A DNA stretch of 64,000 nucleotides from M3007 sp964484205 (GTDB lineage Bacteria > Bacteroidota > Bacteroidia > Chitinophagales > Saprospiraceae), in contig CAZAEZ010000003.1 in NCBI GenBank assembly GCA_964484205.1, positions 178,924 to 242,923 on the forward strand, read 5' to 3'. Below are positions 16,872 through 26,158 of this stretch, piece by piece. Within the stretch, counting starts at the first letter, position 1; every line of letters begins with the position of its first letter. Below the pieces are notes generated by a model that saw nothing but the letters and a program-made list of their open reading frames with translations, was not told where the DNA came from and did not search any database. Both the position numbers and the translations under genes were made by a program.

Positions 16872-17220
16872 GTAGGGGCGACCCTTGCGGTCGCCCGTGT
16901 GGTGATGCGGTCGCCCGTGTGGTAATGCGGTCGCCCGTGTGGTAATGCGGTCGCCCGTGTGGTAATGCGGTCGCCCGCGTGGTAATGCGGTCGCCCGCGT
17001 GGTAATGCGGTCGCCCGCGTGGTNNNNNNNNNNNNNNNNNNNNNNNNNNNNNNNNNNNNNNNNNNNNNNNNNNNNNNNNNNNNNNNNNNNNNNNNNNNNN
17101 NNNNNNNNNNNNNNNNNNNNNNNGGTCGCCCGCGTGGTAATGCGGTCGCCCGCGTGGTAATGCGGTCGCCCGCGTGGTAATGCGGTCGCCCGCGTGGTGA
17201 TGCGGTCGCCCGTGCGGTGC
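16872..17220. repeat. 20-bp tandem repeat array seeded from a REP-like palindrome
   Basis: Starts as a GTAGGGGCGACC palindrome, then runs as direct repeats of the 20-bp unit ggtcgcccgtgtggtaatgc from 16889 to the sequence gap and again from 17124 to about 17220, at least 12 visible copies. Left-hand units read gtgtgg and right-hand units gcgtgg, so variants are spatially sorted. Each unit retains GGTCGCCC, half of the palindrome. It lies between the sdaA stop and the convergent aldo/keto reductase stop. A reading frame through it on the minus strand is a repeat artefact. Confidence 0.9.
17024..17123. other. Assembly gap (100 N)
   Basis: Exactly 100 consecutive N inside the tandem array, the usual placeholder for a gap of unknown size. 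The 20-bp phase does not carry across it, so the true copy number of the array is unknown. Confidence 0.98.
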
Positions 17221-17231
17221 AGATGCCGCAT

Positions 17232-18221
17232 TCAGGTAAGCATTCGTTCGATTTTCTGTAATTCCTCCGGATTGAATTCCAGGTTATTCAGACATTTCAA
17301 CGAATCGGCCAACTGCTCGGGCCGGCTGGCGCCGACAAGCACGGACGTGATCCGGGCATCGCGCAATACCCAGGCGAGTGCCATTTGGGCCAGCGTTTGG
17401 CCGCGTTCCAGGGCCAGGGTATTCAGTTTTTGAATTTGCCCCAGCCGTTGCGGAGTCAGCGTTTCTTTTTTCAAAAAACCATGCGCCTTGGCAGCACGGG
17501 AATCTTCGGGAATACCCTGCAGATATTTGTCCGTGAGCATACCCTGAGCTAAGGGCGAAAACGGAATGCAGCCCACGCCTTCATTTTCCAGCACATCAAG
17601 CAGACCGTCCTCCACCCAGCGATCAAACATGGAGTACTTCGGCTGGTGGATCAGGCAGGGCGTGCCGAGGGCCTTCAGGATGCGGCAGGCTTCGGCAGTT
17701 TGCTCGGCAGTATAGTTGGAAATGCCGACGTAGAGCGCCTTGCCCTGGCGCACGATCAGGTCGAGCGCGGCCATGGTTTCCTCCAGCGGGGTATGGGGGT
17801 CGGGGCGGTGACTGTAAAAAATGTCGACATAGTCCAGGCCCATGCGTTGCAGGCTCTGATCGAGGCTGGACACCAGGTATTTTTTTGAACCCCACTCGCC
17901 GTAGGGGCCGTCCCACATCCGGTAGCCGGCTTTGGAGGAAATGATCAGCTCATCGCGGTAGTTGCGAAAATCGGTGCGCAGGAATCGGCCGAAATTCTCT
18001 TCTGCCGAGCCGGGCGGCGGACCGTAGTTGTTGGCCAGGTCGAAGTGTGTGATGCCGGCATCGAAAGCGAGGTGCAGGATTTTTCGGCAGTTCGACTGCA
18101 CGTCCACATGACCGAAATTGTGCCACAAACCCAGGGAGACCGCCGGGAGCATGAGCCCACTGCGGACGCAGCGCCGGTAAGTCATTGTTTGGTAGCGCGT
18201 TGGGGAAGGGAGGTAATGCAT
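17232..18221 (-). CDS. gpr: Aldo/keto reductase, YghZ/Gpr type
   Basis: 329 residues, a TIM-barrel NADPH-dependent reductase. Several blocks match E. coli YghZ (L-glyceraldehyde-3-phosphate reductase): SLGLWHNFGHV, ITHFDLANNYGPPPGSAEENFGR, YRDELIISSKAGY, YVDIFYSHR, LLIHQP-like CLIHQPKYSMFDRW, and TSVLVGASRPEQL. The catalytic tetrad Asp/Tyr/Lys/His is present at DLANNYG, SSKAGY and YSHR. The upstream ATG (18221) is kept because YghZ has a comparable N-terminal PERYGQM-type extension (here PTRYQTM). It probably detoxifies aldehydes such as methylglyoxal. Confidence 0.9.
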   Translation of the reverse strand: MHYLPSPTRYQTMTYRRCVRSGLMLPAVSLGLWHNFGHVDVQSNCRKILHLAFDAGITHFDLANNYGPPPGSAEENFGRFLRTDFRNYRDELIISSKAGYRMWDGPYGEWGSKKYLVSSLDQSLQRMGLDYVDIFYSHRPDPHTPLEETMAALDLIVRQGKALYVGISNYTAEQTAEACRILKALGTPCLIHQPKYSMFDRWVEDGLLDVLENEGVGCIPFSPLAQGMLTDKYLQGIPEDSRAAKAHGFLKKETLTPQRLGQIQKLNTLALERGQTLAQMALAWVLRDARITSVLVGASRPEQLADSLKCLNNLEFNPEELQKIERMLT

Positions 18222-18244
18222 GGTTGATGTTTTTTATAAAAAAC

Positions 18245-20998
18245 CTATTTCGCGCCGAAGGCCTGTTCCACCAGTGCCTGTTGCTCCTTCTCGTGTTTTT
18301 TGGCGAAGCCGGTAGCCGGACTGGCGCTGGCGGCGCGGCTTACGCGCGTCCAGCCGTACTCGTTGTGGTTGAGCATGATATGCCCCCAGGCGCCCATGTT
18401 GGCCGGTTCTTCCTGCACCCAGAAAAGTTGGGCCTTGCCGTATTTTTTCAGCAACGCTTCAAATTGTACTTTCGGGAAGGGGTAAACCTGTTCGAGGCGA
18501 ACGATGGCCACATCTGCGCGTTTTTCATCCTCCTGCCGTTTCAGCAAATCGTAGTACACCTTGCCGCTGCAAACCAGCAGGCGTTTCACTTTTTTCGGGT
18601 CGGCCTGCGGGTCGTCCAGGAGTTCCTGGAAGCGGGTGCCGTCTTCCATTTCGCTGATCAGGCCCAGGTTGTACGGTGGTCGCAGCGTGGATTTCGGCGA
18701 CATAACCAGCAAGGGCTTGCGGAAAGGACGGAATAGTTGCCGGCGCAGCAAGTGGAAGAAGTTGCTTGCGGAGGTGATGTTGGCAATCGTCACATTGTTG
18801 CCTGCACAACCTTGCAGGTAGCGTTCCATGCGGGCTGAGGAGTGTTCGGGTCCCTGGCCTTCGTAACCGTGGGGGAGCAGCATGACCAGGCCGTTCATGC
18901 GCCGCCATTTTGCTTCGCCGGCCAGGATAAACTGGTCAATGATCGTCGAGGCGCCATTGGCAAAATCGCCAAACTGGGCTTCCCAGATTACCAGGGCGTC
19001 AGGATTGGCGTACGCGTAGCCGTATTCAAAACCCAGCACGGCGTATTCCGAAAGCAGCGAGTTGTAGATCAAAAAACGCCCCTGGTTTTTAGCCAGGTTA
19101 TCGAGTCGATTGATGCGCTGGTACGTTTTGGCGTCCACCGGAGCGGCATGCCGGTGGCTAAAGGTACCCCGTTTGACATCCTGCCCGCTCATGCGAATAT
19201 CCTTGCCTTCCAGCAACAGGGAGCCGTAGGCCATCAGTTCACCCAGGGCCCAGTCGATCTGGCCGTTGTCCACCAGGCTGCGCTGGTTATCGAGCAGTTT
19301 GGTGATCTGCGGGAGCGGCGTAAAATCTTTGGGCAGATTGAGCAGGTGCTTGAGCAGTTTGTCCAGCGTTTTGCGGGGGAGGCCGGTTTCGGGCGAATGC
19401 TGAAAATCGATGTCGGCGGTGGAGAACGTCAGCGCTTTCCAGGCCAGTTCGGTTTCCTGGTACACATAGGGCAGCGGGTTTTGCCGGGCATTGTCGAGGC
19501 GATCCTGGAGCTGTGCGCGAAAATCTTTTTCCATCTCCTTGGCCAGTTGCAGGTCGACGTCGCCGCGCTGGATCAGCATTTTATTGTACACCTCACGGGG
19601 GTTGGGGTGGTCGTTGATGGTTTTGTACATGTCGGGCTGGGTGAAGCGCGGCTCGTCGCTTTCGTTATGGCCGTAGCGGCGGTAGCAAACCATGTCGATG
19701 TACACATCGTTGTTGAATTGCTGGCGGTATTCGGTAGCCAGTTCAACGGCAAAAACCACGGCTTCGGGGTCGTCGCCGTTGACGTGGAGGACCGGGGCCT
19801 GTACTACCTCGGCCACCTGGGTGCAGTAGGTGCTCGAGCGCCCTTCGTCCCAGCCGGTGGTAAACCCGATCTGGTTGTTGATCACAAAATGAATGGTGCC
19901 GCCGGTGTAATAGCCCGGCAACTGGCTCATTTGGGTGATTTCGTACACAATGCCCTGGCCGGCAATGGCGGCGTCGCCATGGATCAGAATGGGCAGAATG
20001 TGGTCGTATTCCGATTCGTACAAGGCATCGGCTTTGGCCCGGGCAAAACCCAATACTACAGGGTCAACGGCTTCCAGGTGCGAGGGGTTGGGCAGGAGTT
20101 TGAGGTATACATCCTTGCCGTACAACGTTTTAACCTGTGAAGAAAAGCCCAGGTGGTATTTGACATCACCGTCGCCGAAACTCTGGTCGGGAATGGTTTT
20201 GCTTTCAAATTCGGTGAAGATCTGTTCGTAGGTTTTGCCCAGGGTATTGGCCAGCACATTGAGGCGCCCGCGGTGGGCCATGCCGATCACGATTTCCTGC
20301 ACCGGAATTTCCGATTCGGTAGCCGCCGTGATGATGGCATCGAGTGCGGGGATAGTGGCTTCGCCGCCTTCCAGGGAGAAGCGTTTTTGTCCGACAAATT
20401 TGGTGTGCAAAAACTGCTCGAACACCACGGCGCCGTTCAGTTTTTCCAGGATGCGTTTTTTCTTTTCCAGCGGGAAACCGTAGTCGCCGGCGAGGTTGCG
20501 GCTTTCCACTTTTTTGCGCAGCCAGTGCATACGCTCTTTGTCGTAAATGTGCGTGGTTTCGAAGCCGATATTGCCGCAATAGATTTTTTTCAGGCGATCG
20601 AGAATTTCCCGCAGCGTGGCGTTGGGCATTTCCATTTCGACGCCCGCTGCAAAATGGCGGTCCAGGTCAGCGTCCGAGAGCCCGTAGTCGGCCAGATCGA
20701 GCCGCGGATGGCGGTCTTTGCGCGGTTTGATCGGGTTGGTGGTCGACAACATATGCCCGCGGGTACGATACCCGTGGATAAGGCCCAATACGCCAAATTC
20801 CTTGAGCAGGTCGGCATCGGAGGCCTTCGGTGTGCCGTTTGAAGCGCCATTGCCGCCGGCTTCGGTAAGCGCAAAATCAAAACCTTTGAAAAACAAGGCC
20901 CAGTCCGTTTCAACGGAATCTGGGTCGGATTGCCACGAACGGTAAAGCGATTCGATGTACTGCGGATGGGCGTTTGATACGGCCGAAATATCTTTCAT
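18245..20998 (-). CDS. sucA: 2-oxoglutarate dehydrogenase E1 component
   Basis: 917 residues, the thiamine-diphosphate decarboxylase of the TCA-cycle 2-oxoglutarate dehydrogenase complex. It begins with the N-terminal YIESLYRSWQSDPDSVETDW segment typical of full-length E1o. Core motifs include GMAHRGRLNVLAN, HGDAAIAGQG, NNQIGFTT, NGDDPEAVVFAVELA, CYRRYGHNESDEPRFTQP (ThDP/Mg binding), SLLSEYAVLGFEYGYA and LLPHGYEGQGPEHSSARMERYLQ. Cytosolic. The E2 and E3 genes are not in the window. Confidence 0.97.
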   Translation of the reverse strand: MKDISAVSNAHPQYIESLYRSWQSDPDSVETDWALFFKGFDFALTEAGGNGASNGTPKASDADLLKEFGVLGLIHGYRTRGHMLSTTNPIKPRKDRHPRLDLADYGLSDADLDRHFAAGVEMEMPNATLREILDRLKKIYCGNIGFETTHIYDKERMHWLRKKVESRNLAGDYGFPLEKKKRILEKLNGAVVFEQFLHTKFVGQKRFSLEGGEATIPALDAIITAATESEIPVQEIVIGMAHRGRLNVLANTLGKTYEQIFTEFESKTIPDQSFGDGDVKYHLGFSSQVKTLYGKDVYLKLLPNPSHLEAVDPVVLGFARAKADALYESEYDHILPILIHGDAAIAGQGIVYEITQMSQLPGYYTGGTIHFVINNQIGFTTGWDEGRSSTYCTQVAEVVQAPVLHVNGDDPEAVVFAVELATEYRQQFNNDVYIDMVCYRRYGHNESDEPRFTQPDMYKTINDHPNPREVYNKMLIQRGDVDLQLAKEMEKDFRAQLQDRLDNARQNPLPYVYQETELAWKALTFSTADIDFQHSPETGLPRKTLDKLLKHLLNLPKDFTPLPQITKLLDNQRSLVDNGQIDWALGELMAYGSLLLEGKDIRMSGQDVKRGTFSHRHAAPVDAKTYQRINRLDNLAKNQGRFLIYNSLLSEYAVLGFEYGYAYANPDALVIWEAQFGDFANGASTIIDQFILAGEAKWRRMNGLVMLLPHGYEGQGPEHSSARMERYLQGCAGNNVTIANITSASNFFHLLRRQLFRPFRKPLLVMSPKSTLRPPYNLGLISEMEDGTRFQELLDDPQADPKKVKRLLVCSGKVYYDLLKRQEDEKRADVAIVRLEQVYPFPKVQFEALLKKYGKAQLFWVQEEPANMGAWGHIMLNHNEYGWTRVSRAASASPATGFAKKHEKEQQALVEQAFGAK

Positions 20999-21041
20999 GA
21001 TAAAATTTAAATAAAAAACGGATACCTGGGGTTTAAACGGG

Positions 21042-21049
21042 CAAAATTA
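21042..21049 (-). promoter_or_regulatory. -7 box TAATTTTG (minus strand) for sucA
   Basis: CAAAATTA on the plus strand, 44 bp upstream of the sucA start, fits TAnnTTTG in the 209-bp divergent gap between sucA and rpsT. Confidence 0.45.
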
Positions 21050-21130
21050 GGGGTTTTTAAAAGGATTCACCGGCCAGGACCGGCAATCAAATTTTTTTTT
21101 GTCCATTATTATTTTTCCGGGGAAAAGGCC

Positions 21131-21138
21131 TACCTTTG
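21131..21138 (+). promoter_or_regulatory. -7 box TACCTTTG for rpsT
   Basis: Exact TAnnTTTG match 69 bp before the rpsT start, downstream of a T-rich stretch (21092-21118). This leaves a leader of about 60 nt, room for the translational autoregulation known for S20 in other bacteria. Confidence 0.55.
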
Positions 21139-21207
21139 CCCGCCCTAAAAAAGGCCACATTGGCAGCAGCCCGATTTCAACTAACGAACTAACGATTTAT
21201 AACAAAT

Positions 21208-21462
21208 ATGGCACACCACCGTTCAGCACTGAAGCGCATTCGCCAGAATACGAAGCGTCGCTTGCAGAACCGTTACTACAAAAAATCGGCTCGCACGGCA
21301 ATCAAAAACCTGCGCGATCTGAAAGACCAGAAGCAGGCAAGCGAGTTTTTGCCGAAGGTGATCAGCATGATCGACAAACTGGCCAAGCGCGGCAGCATCC
21401 ACCGGAACAAAGCCGCCAACCTGAAAAGCGGTCTGACGAAATTCGTCAACAGCCTGGCTTAA
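21208..21462 (+). CDS. rpsT: 30S ribosomal protein S20
   Basis: 84 residues, very basic, beginning MAHHRSALKRIRQNTKRRLQNR and continuing with the helical-hairpin pattern of S20 (SARTAIKNLRD, then HRNKAANLKSGLTKFVNSLA). It binds 16S rRNA early in 30S assembly. Monocistronic: its own promoter box lies upstream and a hairpin follows. Confidence 0.97.
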   Translation: MAHHRSALKRIRQNTKRRLQNRYYKKSARTAIKNLRDLKDQKQASEFLPKVISMIDKLAKRGSIHRNKAANLKSGLTKFVNSLA

Positions 21463-21501
21463 TCCAGCTGTTGGCGCCCGGCTGTTTGCCATTGGCTTTT
21501 T

Positions 21502-21540
21502 GAAGGTGAAGATAGGAGCAGCGCTCGTGTCTTCACCTTC
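21502..21540 (+). terminator. Terminator-like hairpin after rpsT
   Basis: An 11-bp perfect stem (GAAGGTGAAGA / TCTTCACCTTC) with a 17-nt loop about 40 bp after the rpsT stop. The T-run after it is weak. Confidence 0.5.
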
Positions 21541-21652
21541 TTCATTTGGCTGCGGGTTAGCCGGAACAATTTCCATGGCGGCAAAATCCGCTCGGATTCT
21601 ATAAGTTTGCGGCCGGTTTTCCCCGACATTTCTTCAGCCTGATACCATACCA

Positions 21653-22738
21653 ATGTCTGCCACAACCAAATTTTACCCACTCCGCGTTCGCGATATACGC
21701 CATGAAACTGCCGATACCGTGTCGGTGGCTTTCGATGTGCCGGAGTCTGTCCGGAGTCTGTTCCGTTTTACCCAGGGACAATACCTGACCCTCCGGGCCG
21801 AGATTGATGGCGCAGACGAGCGCCGCTCGTATTCCATTTGTTCGGCGCCCCACGAAAACGACCTGCGCGTGGCGATCAAAAAAGTGCCCGGCGGGGTGTT
21901 CAGCACTTATGCCAATGCTGTTTTGCAGGTGGGCGATATTTTGCAGGTCATGCCGCCGCAAGGGCGTTTTTTCACCGAACTTAACCCGGAAAACCGGCAT
22001 TTGTACGTGGCTTTTGCCGCCGGAAGCGGCATTACGCCGGTCATGTCGATATTAAAAAGCACCCTGCATGAAGAGCCCAAAAGCCGCTTCATGCTGTTTT
22101 ACGGCAACCGGGGTTTTGATCAAATTATCTTTCACGAGCAGTTGGAAGAACTCAAGAATTTGCACCCCGACCGCTTGATCGTGCACCATATTCTGAGCCG
22201 CGAATCGCTGGGTGCGGAATTGTTCCAGGGCCGCCTGAACGGCGCCAAATGCCAGGCCTACAGCCGGTTGTTGTTCAGCCCGGCCGAAGTGGATGCTTTT
22301 TTCCTGTGTGGGCCGGAGGAGATGATTTTTGAAGTCAAGCAAAACCTGGAAGAGCAGCACGTTGAGCCCAAACGCATTCATTTTGAGTTGTTTACCAGCC
22401 CGGGTACGCCAAAGAAAAAAATTAATCCGCTGGCCGGAGCCGGCAATCCCGATGCCTTCGATGCTTCGGTTGTGGTTATTCAGGACGGGATGCGGTTTGA
22501 TTTTCAGCTCCAGTCGGACGGCAGCACGCTGCTGGATGCCGCCATGCGGGCCGGCGCCGATCTGCCGTTTTCCTGCAAAGGCGGGGTATGCAGCACTTGC
22601 AAGGCAAAAATTCTGGAAGGCGAGGTTAGCATGGATCTGTGCTACGGCCTGGAACCCGATGAAGTGGAAGCGGGCTTTGTGCTTACCTGTCAGTCGCACC
22701 CGAAAAGTAAAAAAGTGGTGGTGAGTTTTGATGCGTAG
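21653..22738 (+). CDS. PaaE-like ferredoxin/FAD oxidoreductase
   Basis: 361 residues with three modules: an FAD-binding barrel (RRSYSICSAP), an NAD(P)-binding domain (VAFAAGSGITPVMSIL and FLCGPEEMI), and a C-terminal plant-type 2Fe-2S domain with CKGGVCSTCKAK plus the distal Cys in LTCQSH. This order matches PaaE, the reductase of phenylacetyl-CoA epoxidase, and related flavodoxin/ferredoxin reductases that are widespread in Bacteroidota. No paaABCD genes are nearby, so it probably serves another oxygenase or a desaturase. It stands alone with about 170 bp upstream. Confidence 0.88.
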   Translation: MSATTKFYPLRVRDIRHETADTVSVAFDVPESVRSLFRFTQGQYLTLRAEIDGADERRSYSICSAPHENDLRVAIKKVPGGVFSTYANAVLQVGDILQVMPPQGRFFTELNPENRHLYVAFAAGSGITPVMSILKSTLHEEPKSRFMLFYGNRGFDQIIFHEQLEELKNLHPDRLIVHHILSRESLGAELFQGRLNGAKCQAYSRLLFSPAEVDAFFLCGPEEMIFEVKQNLEEQHVEPKRIHFELFTSPGTPKKKINPLAGAGNPDAFDASVVVIQDGMRFDFQLQSDGSTLLDAAMRAGADLPFSCKGGVCSTCKAKILEGEVSMDLCYGLEPDEVEAGFVLTCQSHPKSKKVVVSFDA

Positions 22739-22793
22739 CGGTTTTGCCTGGAAACGGCGTGGCGCGGGATGTCGGCTTTTCCGTTTTTATGTT

Positions 22794-23156
22794 AACGTGA
22801 GTTTTGGACAGCATTGATAAATCACATCAACCTGGAAGGCTGGATTTTATGGTTTCCAGATGTCTCCCCCGCCCTGCAGAGTACGTGCTTAGCGTGCTTG
22901 CCCGCAGGAGTGTATTTTCCCGCAGATTTTCGCAGAAAAGGCCGCAGATTTTCGCAGAAATTCGCTTTGGGTAAGCCCGCGAAACTGATTTTCCCCGGAT
23001 CAAATTCAGCGTCGATCTGCGGCCTTTTCTGCGCAAATCTGCGGGAAACCTCTCTCCGAAGGTCGTACCCAAAATCCGCGAAAACCCACGCTAAACACAT
23101 ACCCTGCAGGGGAGACATCTGAACTATTTAAGATAACCCTATCCAAAACGCACGCT
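22794..23156. repeat. MITE-like element with nested terminal inverted repeats
   Basis: The 500-bp gap 22739-23238 has no gene. An outer inverted repeat (GTGAGTTTTGGACAG at 22797-22811 with its partner at 23139-23156) and an inner one (AGATGTCTCCCC... at 22858 with its partner ending at 23120) bracket an interior of direct words (CCGCAGATTTTCGCAG twice, then the inverse TCTGCGG and CTGCGCAAATCTGCGGG). No transposase is encoded. Short frames through it on both strands are low-complexity products of the repeat. Confidence 0.65.
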
Positions 23157-23238
23157 ATATTAAAATAGGAGAATGCCCGAAAATTTGAAAATTCCTCCGC
23201 CGGGGCCAGTATTTTTACAGCCTTAAGATTTCCTCCCA

Positions 23239-24204
23239 ATGAAAAATATTGCCATTCTCACCGGCGGCGACTCCGCTGAACGCGTCATTTCCCTGCAAAG
23301 CGGGCAGGTGGTAGCCGACCATCTGCCGAAGGATCGCTACGCTGTATTTCAGATCGATATCGAAGGCGCCGACTGGAAAGACCGCGATACAGGCATTCAA
23401 ATCGATAAAAACGATTTTACCCTTCCGCTCCCCGATGGGGAAAAGATCCGCTTCGACTGCGCCTTTGCCGCCTTGCACGGCAGCCCATTGGAAGACGGTA
23501 AAATGCAGGGCTATTTCGATATGCTGGGAATGCCCTACACCTGCTGCGACGGCTATGTGAGCGGCCTGACGATGAACAAGTACCACTCCAAAATGTATGT
23601 GGCGCCCTTTGGCGTGCCGGTGGCAAAATCGGTGCTCCTGCACCGCGGCGAGCCGGTTGATGCGGATCGTTTGCTGGAACTGGGCTTGCCGCTTTTTGTA
23701 AAACCGAATACGCACGGCTCCAGTTTTGGGGTAACGAAGGTCAAAACAGCGGCAGAATTGCTACCGGCCATCGAGGCTGTTTGGCCCTACGACAGCGAAG
23801 CGCTGGTGGAAGCGTTTATGGACGGCCGCGAGTTTTCCAACGGCGTGTTGCGGGTAAACGGCGAAGTGGTGGCCATGCCGGTTACTGAAATTATTCCGGA
23901 GACCGAATTTTTTGATTTTGCGGCAAAATATGAGGGCCGGTCGCAAGAAATTACGCCTGCGGAAATCCCGGACGCCCTCACGCGCCAATGCCGGGAACGC
24001 TCCCGCCAGATTTATGAAATGCTGCATTGCCGCGGAGTTGTTCGTTTTGATTACATCCTGGTCGGCGACACGTTTCATTTTCTGGAAGCCAACACCATCC
24101 CGGGGATTTCACCGGCCAGTATTGTCCCGCAACAGGCCCGGGCGCATGGCTGGTCGCTGGGTGCGTTTTTCAGTTTGCTGATCGAAGAAGCCATGCGCCA
24201 GTAA
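23239..24204 (+). CDS. ddl: D-alanine--D-alanine ligase
   Basis: 321 residues, ATP-grasp enzyme that joins two D-alanines for peptidoglycan precursor synthesis. Recognisable segments: IAILTGGDSAERVISL (N-terminal domain), AALHGSPLEDGKMQGYFDMLGMPYTC, LFVKPNTHGSSFGVTKV (ATP-binding lysine region), EAFMDGREFSNGVL, GVVRFDYIL and FLEANTIPGISPASIVPQQARA (metal-binding Glu/Asn and ligand residues). The gene follows the MITE-like element and is 33 bp upstream of the O-antigen ligase-like gene, so co-transcription is likely. Confidence 0.95.
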   Translation: MKNIAILTGGDSAERVISLQSGQVVADHLPKDRYAVFQIDIEGADWKDRDTGIQIDKNDFTLPLPDGEKIRFDCAFAALHGSPLEDGKMQGYFDMLGMPYTCCDGYVSGLTMNKYHSKMYVAPFGVPVAKSVLLHRGEPVDADRLLELGLPLFVKPNTHGSSFGVTKVKTAAELLPAIEAVWPYDSEALVEAFMDGREFSNGVLRVNGEVVAMPVTEIIPETEFFDFAAKYEGRSQEITPAEIPDALTRQCRERSRQIYEMLHCRGVVRFDYILVGDTFHFLEANTIPGISPASIVPQQARAHGWSLGAFFSLLIEEAMRQ

Positions 24205-24237
24205 TTGCCGAACACGCTCATACCCAAGGTTACGTAA

Positions 24238-26148
24238 ATGACTGTCAAACGGAAGCAATCAAACAAACCCGCCACCAAACCGGCCTGGCCCTACGGGCTG
24301 TGGCTGTGGTTGGTCTTTTTCGCCGGGGCGCTTTTTTTTATCCCGCAATGCCTCGACCGCTACCTGGTGCCGCGTTTTTTTCTGCTGTCCCTGATCCTGA
24401 TTGGCGCAGTCTGGAGCCTTCGCAAGCACTGGAAAGACCAGCCCGCCGCCTGGCAGTTGTATGGTTTTGACTTGTTGTTGCTGGTTTGGTACGGCTGGAA
24501 TATTGCTTCGGTATTTTGGGCGTTCAGTTGGTCGGAAGGCATTTTTTATGCGCAAAAAGTACTGCTCCTGTTCGGGGTCTACTGGCTGGTGCGACAGGCA
24601 TTGTTGCACAACGAGGCCTTTTTCCGGAAAACGATGGCGCGGATCACACAGGCGCTCACGCTGGTGGTTTCGGTGGTGCTGCTGATTCAATTGGGCCTGG
24701 CTGTCAGCGAACACGGCCTGGACAACCAGCGGCTGTACGACTACGCCGACGGGGTTTTTGGCAACAAAGGCCTGGCCACCGATTTTGTTTTTTTTCTGTT
24801 GGTCCTGAATGTTTTGTTTGAACGGGAGTTTAAAAACAAACGCCTTTTTTGGGCGGCAGCGGGCTTGCTGGCCTTGTTCATTCTTGTGTTACAAACCCGC
24901 ACCGTTTACCTGGCCACTGCTGTTGCCGGGCTGTTTTACCTTTCGGCCCGGGTGCTTCTGGAACCGGCGTTCAGACCTGTTTTTTTAAAAAAAATACTTC
25001 CGGTTGGGGTGTTTGCCGTCGTTACGTTGGCGGGCCTGTTGGCCTGGAAAGGACAGGGGACCAGTCTCGCGGAGCGCCTCAACCCGGCCAACTACCTTGA
25101 AAGTGCTTCCGCCCTGGAACGGCGTTTTGTTTGGTACAAAACCGATGAGCTCAATAAAAATCATTTTTGGCTGGGTGTTGGAAACGGGAATTGGAAACTG
25201 TTGTTTCCCTCGCAAAGCATCGAAGGCGCCTACCGCCTGCAGGAAAAAAATATCGTGATGACCAGGGTGCACAACGATTACCTGGAGGTGCGCTCCGAAT
25301 TGGGCATTGTGGGCGTTGTGCTGTTCGTTTTGTTGTTTGGCGCGGCTTTTGGCGCCGGCCTGCTGGCCTTGCGGCAGGGCCCGGCGCCTGCTGGCCGGCA
25401 CGATCTGGTGGTGTTGCTGGCGGGTTTGCTGGGGTACTGCGTGATCCAGTATTTTGATTTTCCGCGGGAGCGGATCGAGATGCAGGCGCTGCTTGCCTTT
25501 TTGCTGGCCTGTCTGGCTTTTCAAAGCCGGCAGGTGTGGGCGCGCGGGCCGGCATGGTCGATCGAAAAACTGCAAATGGTGTTTGTGGGCTTGCTTTTGG
25601 CAGGCCTGATGTTGAATAGCTGGATTGGCTGGAACCGCATACAAGGCGAAATTCATACGGTAAAAACAATGCAAGCCCAGAGCAAGGGGAATTACCCGGT
25701 TATGCAGCGCGAGGCGGCCGCGGCCACTAATTTGTTTTACAAATACAACGATGTTGCCTTGCCGCTCCAGTGGTACGAGGGTATCGCATTTTATCAGATG
25801 AACAATATTCCGGAGGCCGTTGCCGCATTTGGGGAGGCGTACCGGTTGAATCCCTGGGCTTTTCAGGTGATCAATAATTATGGTTCTTCGCTGGTACGCG
25901 CCAATCAGTATACCGAGGCCATTGCTTTATTTGAAAAAGCCCTGGAAATTAATCCGCGCTACGAGGAGGGGAAATTTAACCTGGCCTATTGCTGGTACGC
26001 TTTGGGTGAATTTGACCAGGCGCTTGAATGGCTCAACCGGCTGGATACCATTCCAAACCCGCAAACTCCGCAGGAGCGACAAAAAAATCAGGCCGTCCTT
26101 CAGCAAAAGGCCGGCCTGGAAACAGCAATTAGTAAACAGCAGAAATAA
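24238..26148 (+). CDS. O-antigen ligase/polymerase-like membrane protein with C-terminal TPRs
   Basis: 636 residues. About 10-12 membrane helices (residues 20-450) contain the Wzy_C/WaaL-type signature TRVHNDYLEVRSELGIVGV, with the conserved His in the large periplasmic loop. After a last helix (LQMVFVGLLLAGLMLNSWIGW), the remaining 180 residues form tetratricopeptide-like repeats (PLQWYEGIAFYQMNNIPEAVAAFGEAYRLNP; ALFEKALEINPRYEEGKFNLAYCWYALGEFDQALEWLNRL). TPR-bearing O-antigen ligase-family proteins are common in Bacteroidota. It probably transfers or polymerises a surface polysaccharide or glycoprotein glycan; the substrate is unknown. Confidence 0.82.
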   Translation: MTVKRKQSNKPATKPAWPYGLWLWLVFFAGALFFIPQCLDRYLVPRFFLLSLILIGAVWSLRKHWKDQPAAWQLYGFDLLLLVWYGWNIASVFWAFSWSEGIFYAQKVLLLFGVYWLVRQALLHNEAFFRKTMARITQALTLVVSVVLLIQLGLAVSEHGLDNQRLYDYADGVFGNKGLATDFVFFLLVLNVLFEREFKNKRLFWAAAGLLALFILVLQTRTVYLATAVAGLFYLSARVLLEPAFRPVFLKKILPVGVFAVVTLAGLLAWKGQGTSLAERLNPANYLESASALERRFVWYKTDELNKNHFWLGVGNGNWKLLFPSQSIEGAYRLQEKNIVMTRVHNDYLEVRSELGIVGVVLFVLLFGAAFGAGLLALRQGPAPAGRHDLVVLLAGLLGYCVIQYFDFPRERIEMQALLAFLLACLAFQSRQVWARGPAWSIEKLQMVFVGLLLAGLMLNSWIGWNRIQGEIHTVKTMQAQSKGNYPVMQREAAAATNLFYKYNDVALPLQWYEGIAFYQMNNIPEAVAAFGEAYRLNPWAFQVINNYGSSLVRANQYTEAIALFEKALEINPRYEEGKFNLAYCWYALGEFDQALEWLNRLDTIPNPQTPQERQKNQAVLQQKAGLETAISKQQK

Positions 26149-26158
26149 TTTTTTCAGA

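Noticed and set aside
16872..17220. CRISPR-like array
   Set aside because: Units are contiguous with no variable spacers, and no cas genes are present.
16821..17231. A minus-strand frame made of HTTRATALP-like repeats across the N gap
   Set aside because: Translation of a 20-bp tandem DNA repeat and of N bases, not a protein gene.
18842..20140. A 432-codon open frame antisense to sucA
   Set aside because: Shadow of a conserved enzyme gene with no domain of its own.
22814..23239. Short frames on both strands between paaE-like and ddl genes
   Set aside because: All lie in the MITE-like inverted repeats and contain only low-complexity peptide.
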